Shown here piece after piece: positions 47,636 through 58,869 of a DNA stretch of 64,000 nucleotides (position 1 is its first letter; the number at the start of each line of letters is the position of its first letter). This DNA comes from Cycas panzhihuaensis (Eukaryota > Cycadophyta). Under the pieces are notes generated by a model. The model had not been told where the DNA came from. It ran no database searches and worked only from the letters and a program-made list of their open reading frames with translations. The stretch lies in assembly GCA_023213395.1 (NCBI GenBank), contig CM041465.1, positions 112,971,741 through 113,035,740 of the forward strand. Reading direction: 5' to 3'. Made by a program: the position numbers and the translations under genes.

Positions 47636-49732
47636 AATCATGTGTCAATATATGATAACTCCCTAGAGGTCCAATGCTTTCTTGATTAAAACTAATAGTG
47701 TGTGTAACTCCTCGGCATTCTACTGTTAAGGGGTGTCATCTTCTGGCATGTGTGACCCCTCCCCAGGAGACCACATGCCTCCTAGACTCCTATGTTATCG
47801 TTGCAAGCTACTTGCCTTGCTACCCTTGTCCCGAGGCCTCCTCGAGATCACTGCCATCCTATTGGTTCTTGTCCTGCTCCATAATGACCTCGTAACTATC
47901 TACTCTACTAGCTAGTTGTATCGTGTCTAGATACAACCCCTCTCTTCCTCCACTCATTAGAGCCTCTCCTCTTCTCCTCGGAGCCTCTCCTCCAGCATGA
48001 CTATCCTAATGCAGCTCTCTACATCTCCACCTACTACTCCTCCTCCTTAAGCCTCCAAATCTTGGACTTGGCCTCATAAGGTGTCCCTCTCTATGACTGC
48101 CTAGTCCCTCTCTATGTAGATCCCATCTAGCTACCCCTATAGCTATCAAACCCTCACTTGGCACTCTTGGAACTCTATCATCCACATATCCTTGGCCCTA
48201 ATCAATGGGGTAAATGCCACTGTATATGCCCTCACTGATCCTAGCTCCTCTCCAACTAGGATGGGAGGTTGTCCCTCCACATAGACCTAGGGGAATAACG
48301 CATAGACTACTACCTCTGTCAACCTTGCCATCTTCGTTGCCCCTGCTAAATCACACATACCATGTGTTAGTTTATATAAACATATATCAAAGCATCAAAA
48401 CCTTAAAGTCAAATTAAAGTAAGTTATCTAAGTAGCTAGTGGTTGAAAGATTTTAGGAAAAGATAGTGGCTCACCTCTTAGGACACCCAACTCCTCGACT
48501 TGGATGACCACCTCCTTCATAAGAGCTCCCTTAGCTATTGGGATACCCTCCTCAGCCTTTAGTACTACCTCTTATACCTCCTAGCCTATCAGGATCTCTC
48601 CCACATCCTCTCCTTTGCTTAACGTAGCTATCGTCACCTTAGTTGTTTCTACTATCATTACCACTGCCGCTAGAGCATTGCCTGCTCCTCTCTCCCTATG
48701 TGATGGTGGCCTATATTCTCCTATAGCTCTAGATGGACCTGCCTCTCCTCTCGAAACTCCAAAAAGACCTGCCTCACCTTAAATAACTCCTAAGGGACCT
48801 GCCTCTCCACTCACAACTCTTAATAGGCCTACCCCATCACCTCTATCATCGCCTCTATCCTCACCAGGATCACCTCCTAACTCCTCCACTACATCATTAT
48901 TGTCCAAATGAAATCCTATGTATAGATCAGTTGTATAGTTTGCTAAGGTAAGGAGGTCTAATGACGTCACCTCCACCAATCTCCTAACATGTACCTCGTC
49001 CTTGGTCCCTCTAAATTGAGTCTACCACTTGTGCACCATGGCCACTCATTCTAAGATAGGATGAGGCCATTTAGGTGTTGCCACTACCCTAAAGTAATAT
49101 AAAAACTAGCACTATAGCAGAGTGCAATACGAAAATCCAGCTCTCACTGCCACCTTAATAGCATCCAGCTGAATGACCATGTTTTCTACTATTAAGGTGG
49201 CCCAATCTAGCCTCTCTCCTGCCTTGCATCATCTCACTATAGTCATCCATCTATATGGTATGTCCTTGTAGTTCTATTTCTAGGAGATCCAGAATAGAAT
49301 ACCCAGTATGATGAGCTTCCTCACTTGAGGAATCCTAGACATCACCATAGTCTATACCGATACGCCTTGTCGGTCCCACCTACCCTAGCCGATGAAATAC
49401 GTGGCCACCTCTTTGTGTAGAGCATTTGTGCTAGTCAATGTCCCTAGTGATGCTAGTGCTCCTCTTGTTGGCACTCCTAAGATCCTTCTAATATCTCTTA
49501 GTATGATCACGATGCCCCCTACTTGGGGAAGGTGGAAAACATGTCGCCTATGGTCCTAGTGAGAGACTATTTCTACCAAGAGATGTTGTTTTGATGTATA
49601 TTATGGTGTCCTAATGATCTTCAAGAGTTTGAAGCATCCTAAGATCTACTTGTCCCCTCGCAATATCATCTCGATAAAATTCATCATAGCGACCCCAATA
49701 TTCTCGTGGTTATCCATTGTAATAATTGCCTG
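47636..49732 (-). pseudogene. PMD gene of T2, antisense in the retrotransposon
   Basis: ATG at 49717-49715 opens MDNHENIGVAMMNFIEMILR. After two or three stops, in the same frame, HVFHLPQVGGIVIILRDIRR followed by ILGVPTRGALASLGTLTS (49543-49430) is the PMD signature. A middle part follows, then an acidic stretch (VVEELGGDPGEDRGDDRGDG, about 48890-48840), a GT-AG intron at 48346-48474, and a C-terminal part with helical, probably coiled-coil character (MWMIEFQECQVRV, IVMLEERLRGEEERL) to about 47640. Upstream of the ATG is TGATTTTACAG, a leader-intron acceptor. The first 58 codons and the signature align with T0. PMD proteins act in nuclear silencing in Arabidopsis; what the element gains is unknown. 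Confidence 0.75.
48346..48474 (-). other. Probable intron in the T2 PMD gene
   Basis: Minus strand GTGAGCCACTATC at the start, GTGTGATTTAG at the end, AT-rich inside, 129 bases. It separates the acidic part from the helical C-terminal part, as in T1 (17302-17412). Confidence 0.6.
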
Positions 49733-50902
49733 TAAAATCATCAAAGAGTTAGTGCAAATAACTATCATGCCATGCCTAGTCATCCTCAGGATGCACCTTG
49801 CTCCACCAAGCTAGGCTAGCCATCCTCTCGGGCTTCTCTTTCTTCTTTTTTCCTCCACTCCACCTCTTCCCTATGTCAAACTTTGTGGTACCATAGAATT
49901 TGACATGGGCCCCACTGAGATCCTTGCGTCCCCTCAATGACCCCATGGCACTGTGATCTTTGCCATGGAGCCATTGTTCCCCCCCTCCCCATAAAAAGAG
50001 GGATGGACACCCAAAAGTCCCAAAAATGTTTCTAGATTGGGCCAAGGCTAGGCTCACTAGGACTAGGGCTCCCTAATGCCGTGGTGCCCCCCCTCTCTAG
50101 GCTCCAATCATGCTCCAGGGAGGTCTTAGATTGCCCTTAAGGGCTCAAAAACTATAAAAAAGTCACTAACAATAAATAAGAAAATAGATATAGTAGACGG
50201 ATGATCCACTTACTAGATCTAGCCTGGCCACCACTATCTTATCACTCAGGTCATGTTAGTTATCTCCTCCTCTCGATCCAATAGTCAGATCTCCTACTGT
50301 GTGCCTCCGAAGTCAGGTAGTGCTCCATTGTAGAGGAAGGGCTCCTGATCGATCGCGAGCCTGTGAAAATAAATTTCATTCTCATCCTCCTTCCTTTCCT
50401 TTTTCTATTATAGCCCTCACGACCATCTCTTTACCCTGATTACCTTTGCCTTCTAGGTCCATCCCCTATTCTGCCTCTATGGCCTCTATTTTGGACCTTT
50501 TTGGTGCATTTATGATGACCCCTTCAGTCTCTTACAGCCCCCCTCTATCTCAATTTTTGCGTTGCTCTAAAATATACTCATGTTTATACTCCCTTTACTC
50601 TGTTTTCTATTTTAGATCCATTTTTGCTACCTGTTTGAGCCTTTGGGTCTCTTAAAGGAAGTGCCTCCCTTATTCTTGACCTCACCTTAGTCATTTTAGT
50701 GACCTTTGGGGCCCCAAAGGGGCCTTTCCTACTATTGTCTCTTTGCCCCTTTGTCAGGTCAGTTTCCTCACCCCCAGGTAGCCTCTTTAGGACTCTCCTA
50801 TCCTTTATGATCTATATTTGTAGCCTTCTGAGTGATCCATAGTCCTGTTGTTATCTCTTTTTCCTTCTCTCTACTTATCGATCTCACCGTCACCTTTTCC
50901 TT
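49733..50902. other. Spacer between divergent PMD and second RNase H of T2
   Basis: Related block by block to 376-1591 in T0, and of nearly the same length. No coding sequence is recognised. It presumably contains the PMD leader exon and promoter. Confidence 0.5.
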
Positions 50903-51102
50903 TTGCCTTTTGATGGAAATCCTCACCTTCTCACTATGGAATTGCTTATCTTCATTGATGGAGGAAGTCATGGAAATCTAGGCCCTTCTGCTACTATGTG
51001 GATCCTCTCAAACCCCTGTAGATATGACTACTTATGTTTTAGAGTGTTTCTTCCTGAGGCTACCAATAACAACGTTGAATACATAGCTATTATTTAGGCC
51101 CT
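50903..51102 (+). pseudogene. Second RNase H of T2, N-terminal half only
   Basis: The frame gives LLIFIDGGSHGNLGPSATMW and PEATNNNVEYIAII, then TAG at 51095-51097, and the 3' LTR begins almost at once. The first catalytic Asp (IDGGS) and the Glu (NVEY) are present. The second half, with the remaining two catalytic acids, is missing, as is any polypurine tract. In T0 the domain is full length and lies about 800 bp from the LTR. Confidence 0.8.
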
Positions 51103-54100
51103 TACCTATTCATGATGCATCTTGACACCTTTTAGCCTATGATGGCTCGGGATACATATCCCACAGCACTCCATGATCCCATCATGTCTCCATGATGTCC
51201 CCAAGTACTTTTGTCTCTCGTAGCCCATCTTGCCTCATTCCTTGGTGTGACATAACTCCTAGCATCTTGCATAGGCCTGGTTATCACCCTTATGCACCAC
51301 TTGTCTCTTTTTGGAGTCCTTGACCATTGTTTTCACATTTATCGTGGTCCCTCTAAGTCCCATGACCCCTATTAACATCTTGATATTACATTATGCTCTC
51401 TTAAGGTCTAAGACCCCCCTTTTGGAAGCCCCTGAGCTTCTCTCTTTTTCTTGTTTTGCCTTAGTTTTGGATGTACCACTGTAAACTATGTGGTATTATT
51501 GTAAACTTCATGGTATCGCAAAGTTTGTTATGGTGCGACTATTCAAAAGCCTTTTTTTATTTAGCCACACCTAATTTCATATTAAATGTGAAATTGCCAC
51601 ATGGCATTGGGTTGTTTCCTACCTAGGGCTAATCCTAATGGCCCATTGGGCTAGGGTTGGGTTTAAAACCCTGAAACTTACCTTATTCTTTATCTTCTTA
51701 CTCTCTTTTTTCTCCATCTTCTCAAGAAAAAGTTTTGAACAAGCTTCAACCCTATTGTACTTACTCCACACTCTAGTTATCAATTCTTACAGGGTAGAAA
51801 ACATGAGTTGTAGTCCTACAACAGGGCTTACTGAGACATACCCATATTCCAAGTGCTTTACTAAGCCTCAAGCATCATTTCTTCTATAGGTTATGTTTCT
51901 TTTCAATGGTATTATAGGGATTTTCTAACAATCTCCCAAAGGGAACATCTACTTTAGCTAGGTTACCTAGTAGATCTGCCTTAGATCAATCCTTACTAGG
52001 TATCTATAGATCTTAGTTTGCTCCTTTCTTTCATAGAATAAGCATTCTTTTGCTTGTCTTTTCCTATTTATATATATGAAGTTCTCCTTCATCTTTCTAT
52101 ATTGGGAGGCAAACCCTCCTTTCCATTGGTTCATCCCTCTTCTTCCCAAAGTTTTCTTAGGATCCATCTAAAAAAGTGGAAAGAAAAGTGGCCTATGGGA
52201 GAACGAAAGAAGTTTTAGGAAGGGTTTTGCACCCATATACTTTCTCCTCAAGGGTAGCCCCCTTCTCTCCTTCCCTATACCTTCCTTCTTCCCCCAGAAA
52301 CTTTTGGGGTAGGGAGCTCCATTAATTACATCATTAGCAATCCCTTTCTATGCCTACAACCAGCCACCAAGAACCTATACAATCTAGTTATTGGCCCTCT
52401 TTTGTATTTCTTAGCTTTGGGTTTGCTTTTGTAAAATCTTGCAAATGTTACACTTTGCAACTTTTGTAGCTTTTGCAACTTTCTTGCAACATTTCCTCTC
52501 ATATGGAAAACATGCTTTGCTCTTACTATTGAGTGGTCTTGACTCTTTTAGCCATTTTCTTGAGCTCTTAGGAATACATATATTTTTAATTGGGAGGGTT
52601 AGCCATTCCAAGGCTATCCATCTTCCTCCCTTTCACCCCTCTTTTCCCACATTATCTGTTTGTTGTGCATATAAGATAAAACAAGACTAATATTATATGT
52701 TTGGTTACTTAAAAGATATTTGTTAAGGCTATCTTTTTTTACCCCTTTTCCTTTGAAGAGGAGCACACATATATATACATTTTCTTGTGTGTACTTGATC
52801 CCACACATAATTAGTGCCCCTTGGGAAAAGGCAAACCTTGTGTTATGCAGGTTCTATACACTTTAGAGAGAACAAAAATCTCCATTGCAGGTATACCTCT
52901 CTTTTCCTATTGTTATTATTATGCTTTAAAATTCTAAATAGAAGAATTTCATTCTTTCATTTCGGTTCCTTCTACATTTGGGTATTGGGAAAGGTAAGGA
53001 AGCCCCCCCATCGATGCTCCTTTCACCATACCATCGATGGCAAGGCACATCAAGGAGACAAGCTTAGACTGTGAAGGAAGTAAGGAAGTCCCTACACTAA
53101 TCATCCAATTTCTTAGTACGCTTTTCCTACCTTGTCCTTCCACTTTTCTCCTTTTTCCCCCTTTTTATTCCTAAATGAAGAAAGAAAGACTAAAGGAAAA
53201 TATAGTCTGCATTCCATTGTTTATTGTTTGCCTCATTCAACTACATAGAGGACATATAGTTGAATTGCACAAATAGGCATTATTTTTTATTAATCAGGTC
53301 CTTACTTTCTTTCCCTCTTATTCAAACCCTTGATTCTACTAGGATTTGGGTGAGATGGGTTGTGCACCCTTCCACTTACACCTTGCTTTCCCTTGTATGC
53401 TATTGAGGAGAGTAACATTCATACCCATATTCTCTTCCCTAGTTACTTGCTCAACTTTCTTCTATGTTTATGAAAGATAAAGAGAGGGAGTTAGTACTTA
53501 GGAAAGAAAGAGTGAGTGTGTTATTTTTTTTAGTTTATTTTTCTTACTATTAACAAACAAAATACAAATAGCAATAACGAGTATCCCCATATTACTTCAC
53601 TATATAACAAAAAAAATAAATGAAGAAACAATATACTTAGCTTTATCTCCAACACCTAACTCCCATCTTAGGTGTAGGCACCTTGATGGTACCACTCCTT
53701 AAGGTCCTCTTTTCTCTCTTTTAGTGAATCTTATCTTGCTTTACCATCAGCCCAAAGTTGGCCCTTAGCCCAACTTCTTCCTCATTCACCCACACTACTA
53801 GTTACTTATAGCTTGCGTGTGAGTTATCATTTTTTGGTTAAGACTTATCCCACCAATCCCCTCTTCACAAGGAGAGGTGCGTCCTCACCTCCATCCTCCT
53901 TGCTTGGCCATCCAAAATGGGAGGGTCCTTTTAAAGGTTACTTGGCAAACCAAGGAGATCCCTCTCTTGCCCAACTTTGAATCAAGGAGGTGTTTAGCCA
54001 AAAGGGAGTTTGTGCACCATTTACAGGTCCTCGAACCTGTGTTCCAACATACAAATGCCCTTTGTGGGTGATTATTTTTTCTTATTCTTATAGATCCTTT

Positions 54101-54167
54101 AGCTATGAAGTTGTTAGTTATGTTGGCCTAATCTCTTATAATCTACTGACCCAGAGGTGTGATTCTA
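51103..54167 (+). repeat. 3' LTR of T2
   Basis: Start near TACCTATTCATGATGCATCT, end GAGGTGTGATTCTA (CA changed to TA). Collinear with 36965-40040. C2 coding sequence resumes directly after it. Confidence 0.88.
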
Positions 54168-55340
54168 ACTTCCTTAAAGGTTTTTGGGTCATCACTGGCT
54201 ATGACTTTGACTATTAGAGAAAAATTAGCTTGAAGTTTCTATGAACAAATTATCCTAGTATCTAGTGGATTACTAGCATTATAACCAACATCAAAAAGAG
54301 TTTTCTGTGCCCAAATTAGTTGTTTGTTCCTTGAAGAATCATAAGTAGAAGATTGATTAGAAGAAGTTAGCTAAATAGAAGTCGATAGATCTGATCTAGT
54401 AGGACTAGTTAAGGTTTAATTCTAGACTTAAGTGGATAAACACTTAACTATTTTAAGGTCAACTTGTTTATCTGAGAGGTTAACTAGGTAAGTATTAGTT
54501 AATAAGTTCTCAACAAAAAGTTATATATAAGTGTTTTTTTTTAAGATCCTTTCCCATCAAATATAACATCATGTAGTATTGAAATCTTATGCATGACTAG
54601 ATCAAGTAGCCTATAAGCTTTGCTTTCTTCACTATAACCAACAAATATAAATTTAGAACTTTTGGAGTCAAGTTTCTTTCATTTCTATTTTGGAACATTA
54701 CCCCAAGCAATGCTTCCAAAGATCCTAAGGTGTTTTACATAAGGTTTATGACCAGACAACTTATGTTCTAGTGTAACATTTTATAGGGACTTACTGGGTA
54801 AATGGTTTAAAAGGTAGTTGGAGTAAGCTACTACTTCAACCCACAACTTTAGATCAAGACCTTTTACATGTATTATGCATCTAGTTATTTCAATAAGAGT
54901 ATAGTTCTTACATTCAACAACATCATTCTATTGAGGGGTATAAGCTGTAGAGTGTTGGAATGGTATTCTGTGCTTTTTATAGTACAAAGTAAACATATTA
55001 CTTAAGTAATCTATAGCATTATTAGACCTAAAGATTTTAATTTTTGAGTTAGTTTGGTTTTCAACCAATGTTTTAAACTCAATAAAGATGTCAAATATTT
55101 GACTTCTAGTTTTAAGCATATAAACCTAACATTTTCTAGAAAAGTCATCAATAAAAGTAACAAAGTATCTACTTCTAGAGTACAAAGGTACTTGGAATGG
55201 GCCACAAATATCAAAATTAATGAGCTCAAATGGAACTTTTTCTTGAAAAGAAGTATGATATGGAAAAAGATCTATGTGTTATTTGCCAGTTACACAGGCT
55301 TCACAAACACCATAGACAGTGGTTGGGGGGGAAGTCCATG
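54168..55340 (-). pseudogene. Integrase of C2
   Basis: From right to left: VYGVCEACVTGK (zinc part, about 55310), FELINFDICGPFQVPLYSRS (catalytic Asp, about 55220), YFVTFIDDFSRKC, TPQ-stop-NDVVECKNYTL (catalytic Glu region, about 54920), LWVEVVAYSNYLLNHLPSKS, HKLSGHKPYVKHLRIFGSIA, KSSKFIFVGYSEESKAYRLL (about 54650). The integrase-RT linker follows, with SDDPKTFKEV next to the T2 boundary. Many stops; in the TPQ motif the usual Gly and Arg are changed to Asp and Cys by transitions. Confidence 0.85.
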
Positions 55341-56000
55341 AATCGAATCATACTTAGTTAGATATTAAAGTTTATCATAGCTTGTATGGCTAAACAAAGT
55401 ATGACATAATTTACTAACTGGGTTAGATTTAACTATAAAGGAATTGAAAGACTTTGTTTTAGAATGTTATAGGTTTGTTAGGTTACAGAAACTAATTTTA
55501 TGATTGACAAGTCATGAAGCGATTAATTTAAACTTGTTTAAAGGTTATTTCATGACAAATCTTTCTTTTTAGAATTTGATAATGACGTCTTTCTAGTAGA
55601 TTTGATAGACTAAAAGAAGATTTAGTAATAATCTAAGAATATGAAAAAATATCATTGATTGAACTATCTTTCAAAGAAACATCTCTTGTTCCTTTGACTT
55701 TTAGATGAGAGTCACTTTCGAAAGAAACTTCCTCTTTGGAGTTAAGATTATAATGGTATGTTGATAAGTATTCTTGGTGTCCCATCATATGATGAGATGT
55801 ACTAGAATCAAGAATCTACTTAGGTGACTAAGTAATTGGGGCCAAAAAAAGGGATGTATTAGTGATCAGAGAATGGTTAGGATTATGGGATCATGATTGG
55901 ATCCCCTTAAAAGATTTCTAATCTTTAGAAATAATTCTGTTCCTTTAAATGTCAATGGTGTGCCCTATTTTTATAGTAGTAAGTATAATTGAAGTTCTAA
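55341..56000 (-). pseudogene. Zinc knuckle and aspartic protease of C2
   Basis: The protease site reads stop-ILDSSTSHHMMGHQEYLSTY (about 55820-55755), from the copia W-LDSGASHHM pattern with Trp to stop, Gly to Ser and Ala to Thr. The zinc knuckle at about 55985-55945 reads YTYYYKNRAHH, in which cysteines have become Tyr (TGT to TAT). All changes are transitions. Confidence 0.72.
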
Positions 56001-56870
56001 TTAGGATTAGAGTTTGTAATATTCCATTTTTAGAATGATTCTTTATAGGTATTATAATTTTTTGATGGTCTAGAATACTTAGTATTATGATGAAAATTAT
56101 TTGAAGAAGAAGAAGAACCCCTATGAGGTTTTTAGAACTCAGGATTATTGTTATGATTATTTTGATATTTGTTATAATATTTAAATTTGTTTAATAGTCT
56201 TAACTTTGAAATAAGAGCCTGTGAAGGATCTTATAACTTTCTAGTCTAAACCAACAATATCTAGTATTCAACTAGCTAATTGAATTTAATTGGAGGATAA
56301 CCAACCTACTACCTAATAATTTTAAACTAGTTAAATTGTTTGGGTAGTTTATTGATGGCGAGATAGACGAGTGTATCATCATCTTTGGTATGAATGATAG
56401 TTTCAACTTTATCACCTACTTTGGTTGAAGATTTGATGCAATTTCCTAAGTTTTTATTAATAAGTTGAAGTTTCAATAAGAAGTCTTCAATTGTTTAGAA
56501 ATCTTCATAATTTAAGTCATACATTTTCTGCTTTAAAATGGCCAACTATTTTTTCTTGACCTTGTCATATTTTTCTTTGAGTGAATTCCAAACTACAGTA
56601 AGATCATCTGTTTCAGAGAATTACCTACTAATGTTTAGTGAGAGAGAGGTTAGGATGTTGCTTAAGGATTCATCATAATTCATCAGGTAAACCATGTAGG
56701 CTTCTAATTTTGTGTCCGTGGGTTTTACAATTTCTCTTATAACATATCACCATATCTTTTGTTATTTTAGATGATGGGATATGCGTGCTTTCTAGTCAGC
56801 ATAATTTTAATCATTTAAAATTAGAATTAGTACAGAAGAGGTTGTCCCTAGCATGAGTGTTATTATGGGT
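56001..56870 (-). pseudogene. gag of C2 (decayed)
   Basis: The position, after the primer-site leader and before zinc knuckle and protease, makes it the gag. Only scattered fragments of a UBN2-like gag can be read on the minus strand, with frame changes. Confidence 0.5.
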
Positions 56871-58440
56871 GTAAAACATATGACTAGAGATCCTCTTTGA
56901 TGGAAAAAGAAAGAAACGAGAAGGAGAATAATGAAATTAATCTAGATTTAAAGTAATCACAACATTTGATTTTTAATAAAATATAATTATTATAAATTTA
57001 TTGTAAGGTAAATATTCATATATAAATGTAAATGTATTATTAAATAATACACAAAAATAAACTCTTTAACACTTAAACATTGATTACCAATAATTAAGAG
57101 GTTTAAATTTGAATCATACACTTGAAAATTAAGTAAAACATATGAGAATTTGCATGTTTATATCACCATTTGTATCAGTGATAATAATTTGATTATGTCT
57201 TTGATAAACTATAGGAAAAAAATAATAATTATGTAAAAAAATGATGTAGTTAACTAATGAATTTGTCAAATAATTGAATGTATATTAAATTAAAGAAATA
57301 ATCTTAAAATATTATAAAGAAAATTTTGAATTAACATCACATACCTTGACTTACCTGGTCATGATCATAATCTTAACTTTAAGTAAGATTCTATAGGTCA
57401 AAACAGTATCCAAATGGCTTGAGTGATGAGTCAAAATGTCCATGTCTAAACTAGGAATCCGATGCATCTTCTAGAATTGAATTTAGACTTTATATGATAA
57501 ATTTATATCCAAAAAAGTATAGGTACCTTATTTGTAAAATAAAAAAGTTGAAATAAGGGTTAAGTCTCTTTTAAGATTGGAATGAGGTCATATAGGAAGC
57601 TAATGTGATTATGGGATTGGCAAGAATGGGGTTGGTAGGCTTAAATTTTAAATTAACTAAAATAGAATAGTTTTAAAATTGTAAAACTATTAGGAAGAAA
57701 TTTATATGATTTTGACTTCTATTTGAATGCAAAAAAGTCAATCAAATATATATTTTATCCCTAATATTAGGGTTTGAAGTAAATTTCCATATGGAGGGGC
57801 TATAGTGGTAATTTTGACCAGATTTCTTTATCATCTTCAAATCTTCTTCTTCTCATTTTCAGGCATCTTTGTGTGATGGCTTTAATCTACAATGGTATGA
57901 TGCAGGTTACCTACATGAGGATTTAGTTGGTAGAAGGATGGCATTTACGCATTGGTGTCAGTCTCTACATTTGTGTGAAGAGTTTAACTCTTTATCTTTA
58001 TATTCCTCTATAGGCATGAATTCTCTAAGGGTGTCTCTATGGGCTTGAAATCTATGTAGTTGCTCATAGGAAATATGTATGTGTGTCTTCCATGGGTGAC
58101 TCACTTACGGACAACACTGCACAGACAAGAATACCCCTACAACCTCATTCAGATAACAACTTCATCTATACTTAGTTGGTATATCCTTTATATTATGTGT
58201 TCTCCTCATGAGATGGGCATCTCTTTGATTCAAGTGCTTAGGTATCACATCTCTCTTCAGTTTTTATTTGGCATGTAATGATGTCTAGTATGAAGGATTA
58301 ATAATGTCATTTCTTTATTTGATTGAGACTGATAGCTATTGCTATCATGCACAGACTCTATTTCTAATAGATCTTGGATCAAATTAATATAGTTTGGAAT
58401 AATTGTAAAATCTTTGTTAAGATCTTCCTCCATTCAAAAC
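56871..58440. other. Leader of C2 between gag and primer site
   Basis: About 1.6 kb, long for a copia leader. 56940-57340 is very AT-rich; 57840-58280 is less so and has a different composition. No domain is recognised on either strand. It could contain a captured fragment, but nothing identifies one. Confidence 0.4.
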
Positions 58441-58455
58441 CCTACTTGGATACCA
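58441..58455 (-). other. Primer-binding site of C2
   Basis: Minus strand TGGTATCCAAGTAGG directly abuts the 5' LTR. The first seven bases match the initiator-Met site; the rest resembles the TGGTATCCA variant seen in copia elements. Confidence 0.72.
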
Positions 58456-58864
58456 TGTTGAGAGAGGGTATCATTATAAACATAGAAATGATCATCAATT
58501 ATCAACTTCTAAATTATTTAAACAATATACACTAGATGTGGTAGGTGGAAAACCCCTATAGGGGATAAAAAACCACCTCTAAATAATAATTTTATAATAA
58601 TATACATAATACATAAATGATTATAAGGATCTCATCCTCTATGCATGACTATGTAAACCTTCTATATACGTAGCTATACAAGCTAGCCTTACAAAACACT
58701 AAATCCAACATGCTTGAAAGAATCTCAAATATTTATTAGAGAGAAGTTTATTGAAAATGACGGTTGTCCATTTCACCAAACTTTTAGTAACAAAATATTG
58801 ACTTTAATAAATAAATAAATACTTTATAAAAGTTAACATTATGGGTAGATTGATATTTCTAATA
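58456..58864 (-). repeat. 5' LTR of C2 (right end)
   Basis: Starts TGTTGAGAGAGGGTATCATT, ends ATTTCTAATA, followed by target copy GAAAG (58865-58869). Matches 34821-35229. Confidence 0.88.
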
Positions 58865-58869
58865 GAAAG

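Larger units (their letters stand above)
36965..54167 (+). mobile_element. T2: Tat/Ogre-like Ty3 retrotransposon with antisense PMD gene
   Basis: About 17.2 kb, between LTRs of about 3.1 kb (36965-40040 and 51103-54167). Order: LTR, primer site, leader, gag, protease, RT-RNase H, integrase, antisense PMD gene, spacer, truncated second RNase H, LTR. It is inserted in C2. No 5-bp target duplication can be seen, and the second RNase H is cut off at the 3' LTR with no polypurine tract, so the right side has been rearranged. LTRs look roughly 85 percent identical by eye. T0 is the same family; T1 is a related but different family. Confidence 0.88.
34821..58864 (-). mobile_element. C2: Ty1/copia retrotransposon, split by T2
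   Basis: LTRs of 409 bp at both ends, primer site 58441-58455, polypurine tract beside the left LTR, target duplication GAAAG. Gag, protease and integrase lie right of T2 (54172-56870), RT and RNase H left of it (35315-36830). Without T2 it is about 6.8 kb. T2 was inserted in the integrase-RT linker. It is decayed more than C1, with frames shifted between domains. Confidence 0.88.

Noticed and set aside
49776-50057. Minus-strand 93-codon open frame upstream of the T2 PMD gene
   Set aside because: Sits in the spacer, has no counterpart frame in the T0 spacer and no domain. It might be part of a PMD leader exon but cannot be supported as coding.
36960-54172. Target-site duplication around T2
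   Set aside because: Candidate pairs at the different possible LTR starts (GTTCA or TTTGT left, ACTTC right) do not match.
58060-58278. Plus-strand 72-codon open frame in the C2 leader
   Set aside because: No recognisable family and no start context or intron structure to support a gene.
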